Assembly: GCA_945897825.1 (NCBI GenBank)
Contig: CAMDGX010000014.1
Location: 1 to 62,592 of the forward strand
DNA length: 62,592 nt
From: Asaia bogorensis
GTDB taxonomy: Bacteria; Pseudomonadota; Alphaproteobacteria; Acetobacterales; Acetobacteraceae
Direction of reading: 5' to 3'
Shown: one piece after another, positions 62,070 to 62,592 of the stretch
Numbering within the stretch: position 1 is the stretch's first letter
Layout of the letters: each line of letters opens with the position of its first letter
The notes under the pieces: model-generated
What the model was told of the DNA's origin: nothing
The model's database searches: none
The model's input: the letters and a program-made list of their open reading frames with translations, nothing else
Translations under genes and position numbers: made by a program

Positions 62070-62592
62070 CAGCTAGAGAACTTGCGGACCACGTTTTCGA
62101 GAAGCCGCGAGATCGGGCCGTCGAATTTTCCGTCACGCCAGAGGGAGCCGCAGAAGGTGATGGAGCCGACGGCGAAGACGGCGCCGCCGGATTGGGTGTC
62201 GAAGTAGGTGATTTCGCCGCGCATGAGGTCGGGTGCGTCTTCGCCGCTGATGGTGTTGGTGGCGCCGAGGAGTTCCTCGTGGACGGTGACGAAGGATTTG
62301 GGCGGGTCTTCGGAGCGGGCGAGGATGACGGTGTTTTCGGGGGTGCCGAGCATGGGGTCGGCGCGGTCGAGTTCGAAGCCGGCGGCACCACCGCCGGAGA
62401 GGCCGTAGTCGCCGACGATTTCCTCGTTGATGCCGGCGAAGACCCAGGCGAGTTCGCCTTCGTAGGAGGCGGGGAGGCGGCGGTAGTGGGTGCCTTCGAA
62501 CTTGCCCTGGCCGGAGAAGCCGACGCCGGCGAGTTGCTGGGGCGGGCGGCGGTTGCGGCGCCAGAGGCCGCCCATCTGGCCGTCGATGGCGT
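62069..62592 (-). CDS. N,N-dimethylformamidase-like large subunit, C-terminal part (5' end outside window)
   Basis: The frame is open to the right edge; 174 residues are visible. AIDGQMGGLWRRNRRPPQ, GVGFSGQGKFEGTHYRRLP, GDYGLSGGGAAGFELDRAD, GTPENTVILARSED and GGAVFAVGSITFCGSL match, from memory, the C-terminal region of the N,N-dimethylformamidase beta subunit family. Those enzymes hydrolyse dimethylformamide or related amides with an iron centre; many relatives have unknown substrates. The iron-binding part lies outside the window, so activity cannot be judged. Confidence 0.75.
   Translation of the reverse strand, partial: AIDGQMGGLWRRNRRPPQQLAGVGFSGQGKFEGTHYRRLPASYEGELAWVFAGINEEIVGDYGLSGGGAAGFELDRADPMLGTPENTVILARSEDPPKSFVTVHEELLGATNTISGEDAPDLMRGEITYFDTQSGGAVFAVGSITFCGSLWRDGKFDGPISRLLENVVRKFSS

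Overview
This window is about 70% GC and has the gene density of a bacterial chromosome. I see no tRNA, rRNA, CRISPR array, transposase or phage gene. The gene content (C30-type carotenoid genes, an ABC1/UbiB-like kinase, a PEP-CTERM protein, L-serine dehydratase) and the GC-rich intergenic palindromes fit an alphaproteobacterium, most likely of the Acetobacteraceae. That placement is inference; no marker gene in the window proves it.

Layout. 1-6.2 kb: the 5' part of a RiPP-maturation radical SAM gene, an acyl-CoA synthetase, oligoendopeptidase F and an ABC1 kinase. 6.3-13.1 kb: a minus-strand carotenoid cluster (DUF2141-like protein, two CrtI/CrtN-type desaturases, acyltransferase, glycosyltransferase, compact aldehyde dehydrogenase) resembling the C30 staphyloxanthin set. 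13.2-17.4 kb: MFS transporter, aminotransferase and a polytopic membrane protein. 17.6-27.7 kb: a 10-kb operon of six consecutive paralogous GMC-type FAD dehydrogenases ending in one small gluconate-dehydrogenase-gamma-like subunit; this is the most striking feature. 27.8-37.7 kb: aldo/keto reductase, TSUP permease, ADP-ribosylglycohydrolase, L-serine dehydratase, CoA-transferase, a trypsin-like protease, a GH43-like protein and a PEP-CTERM protein. The PEP-CTERM gene has a textbook sigma-54 promoter and two upstream TGT-N11-ACA dyads. 38.2-46.1 kb: a catabolic cluster (two M20D amidohydrolases flanking an HD hydrolase, NanE, a BadF-type sugar kinase and two tandem gamma-glutamyltransferases). 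46.2-62.6 kb: MFS transporter, several oxidoreductases, an AAA-ATPase/TM/SH3b fusion, an unpaired CoA-transferase alpha subunit, FadB, M28 and M20 peptidases, a TPR-glycosyltransferase, LDH2 and the C-terminal part of an N,N-dimethylformamidase-like large subunit.

Two intergenic repeat families run through the window. Family A is a roughly 120-bp imperfect palindrome made of two T/A-tract hairpins around a variable GC-rich stem. It occurs nine times, eight in one orientation, nearly always within a few bases of a stop codon; one copy supplies the stop codon of a carotenoid gene. Family B (three copies) is a pair of GC-rich hairpins. Two short hypothetical genes share a promoter placed so that their mRNAs should be leaderless.
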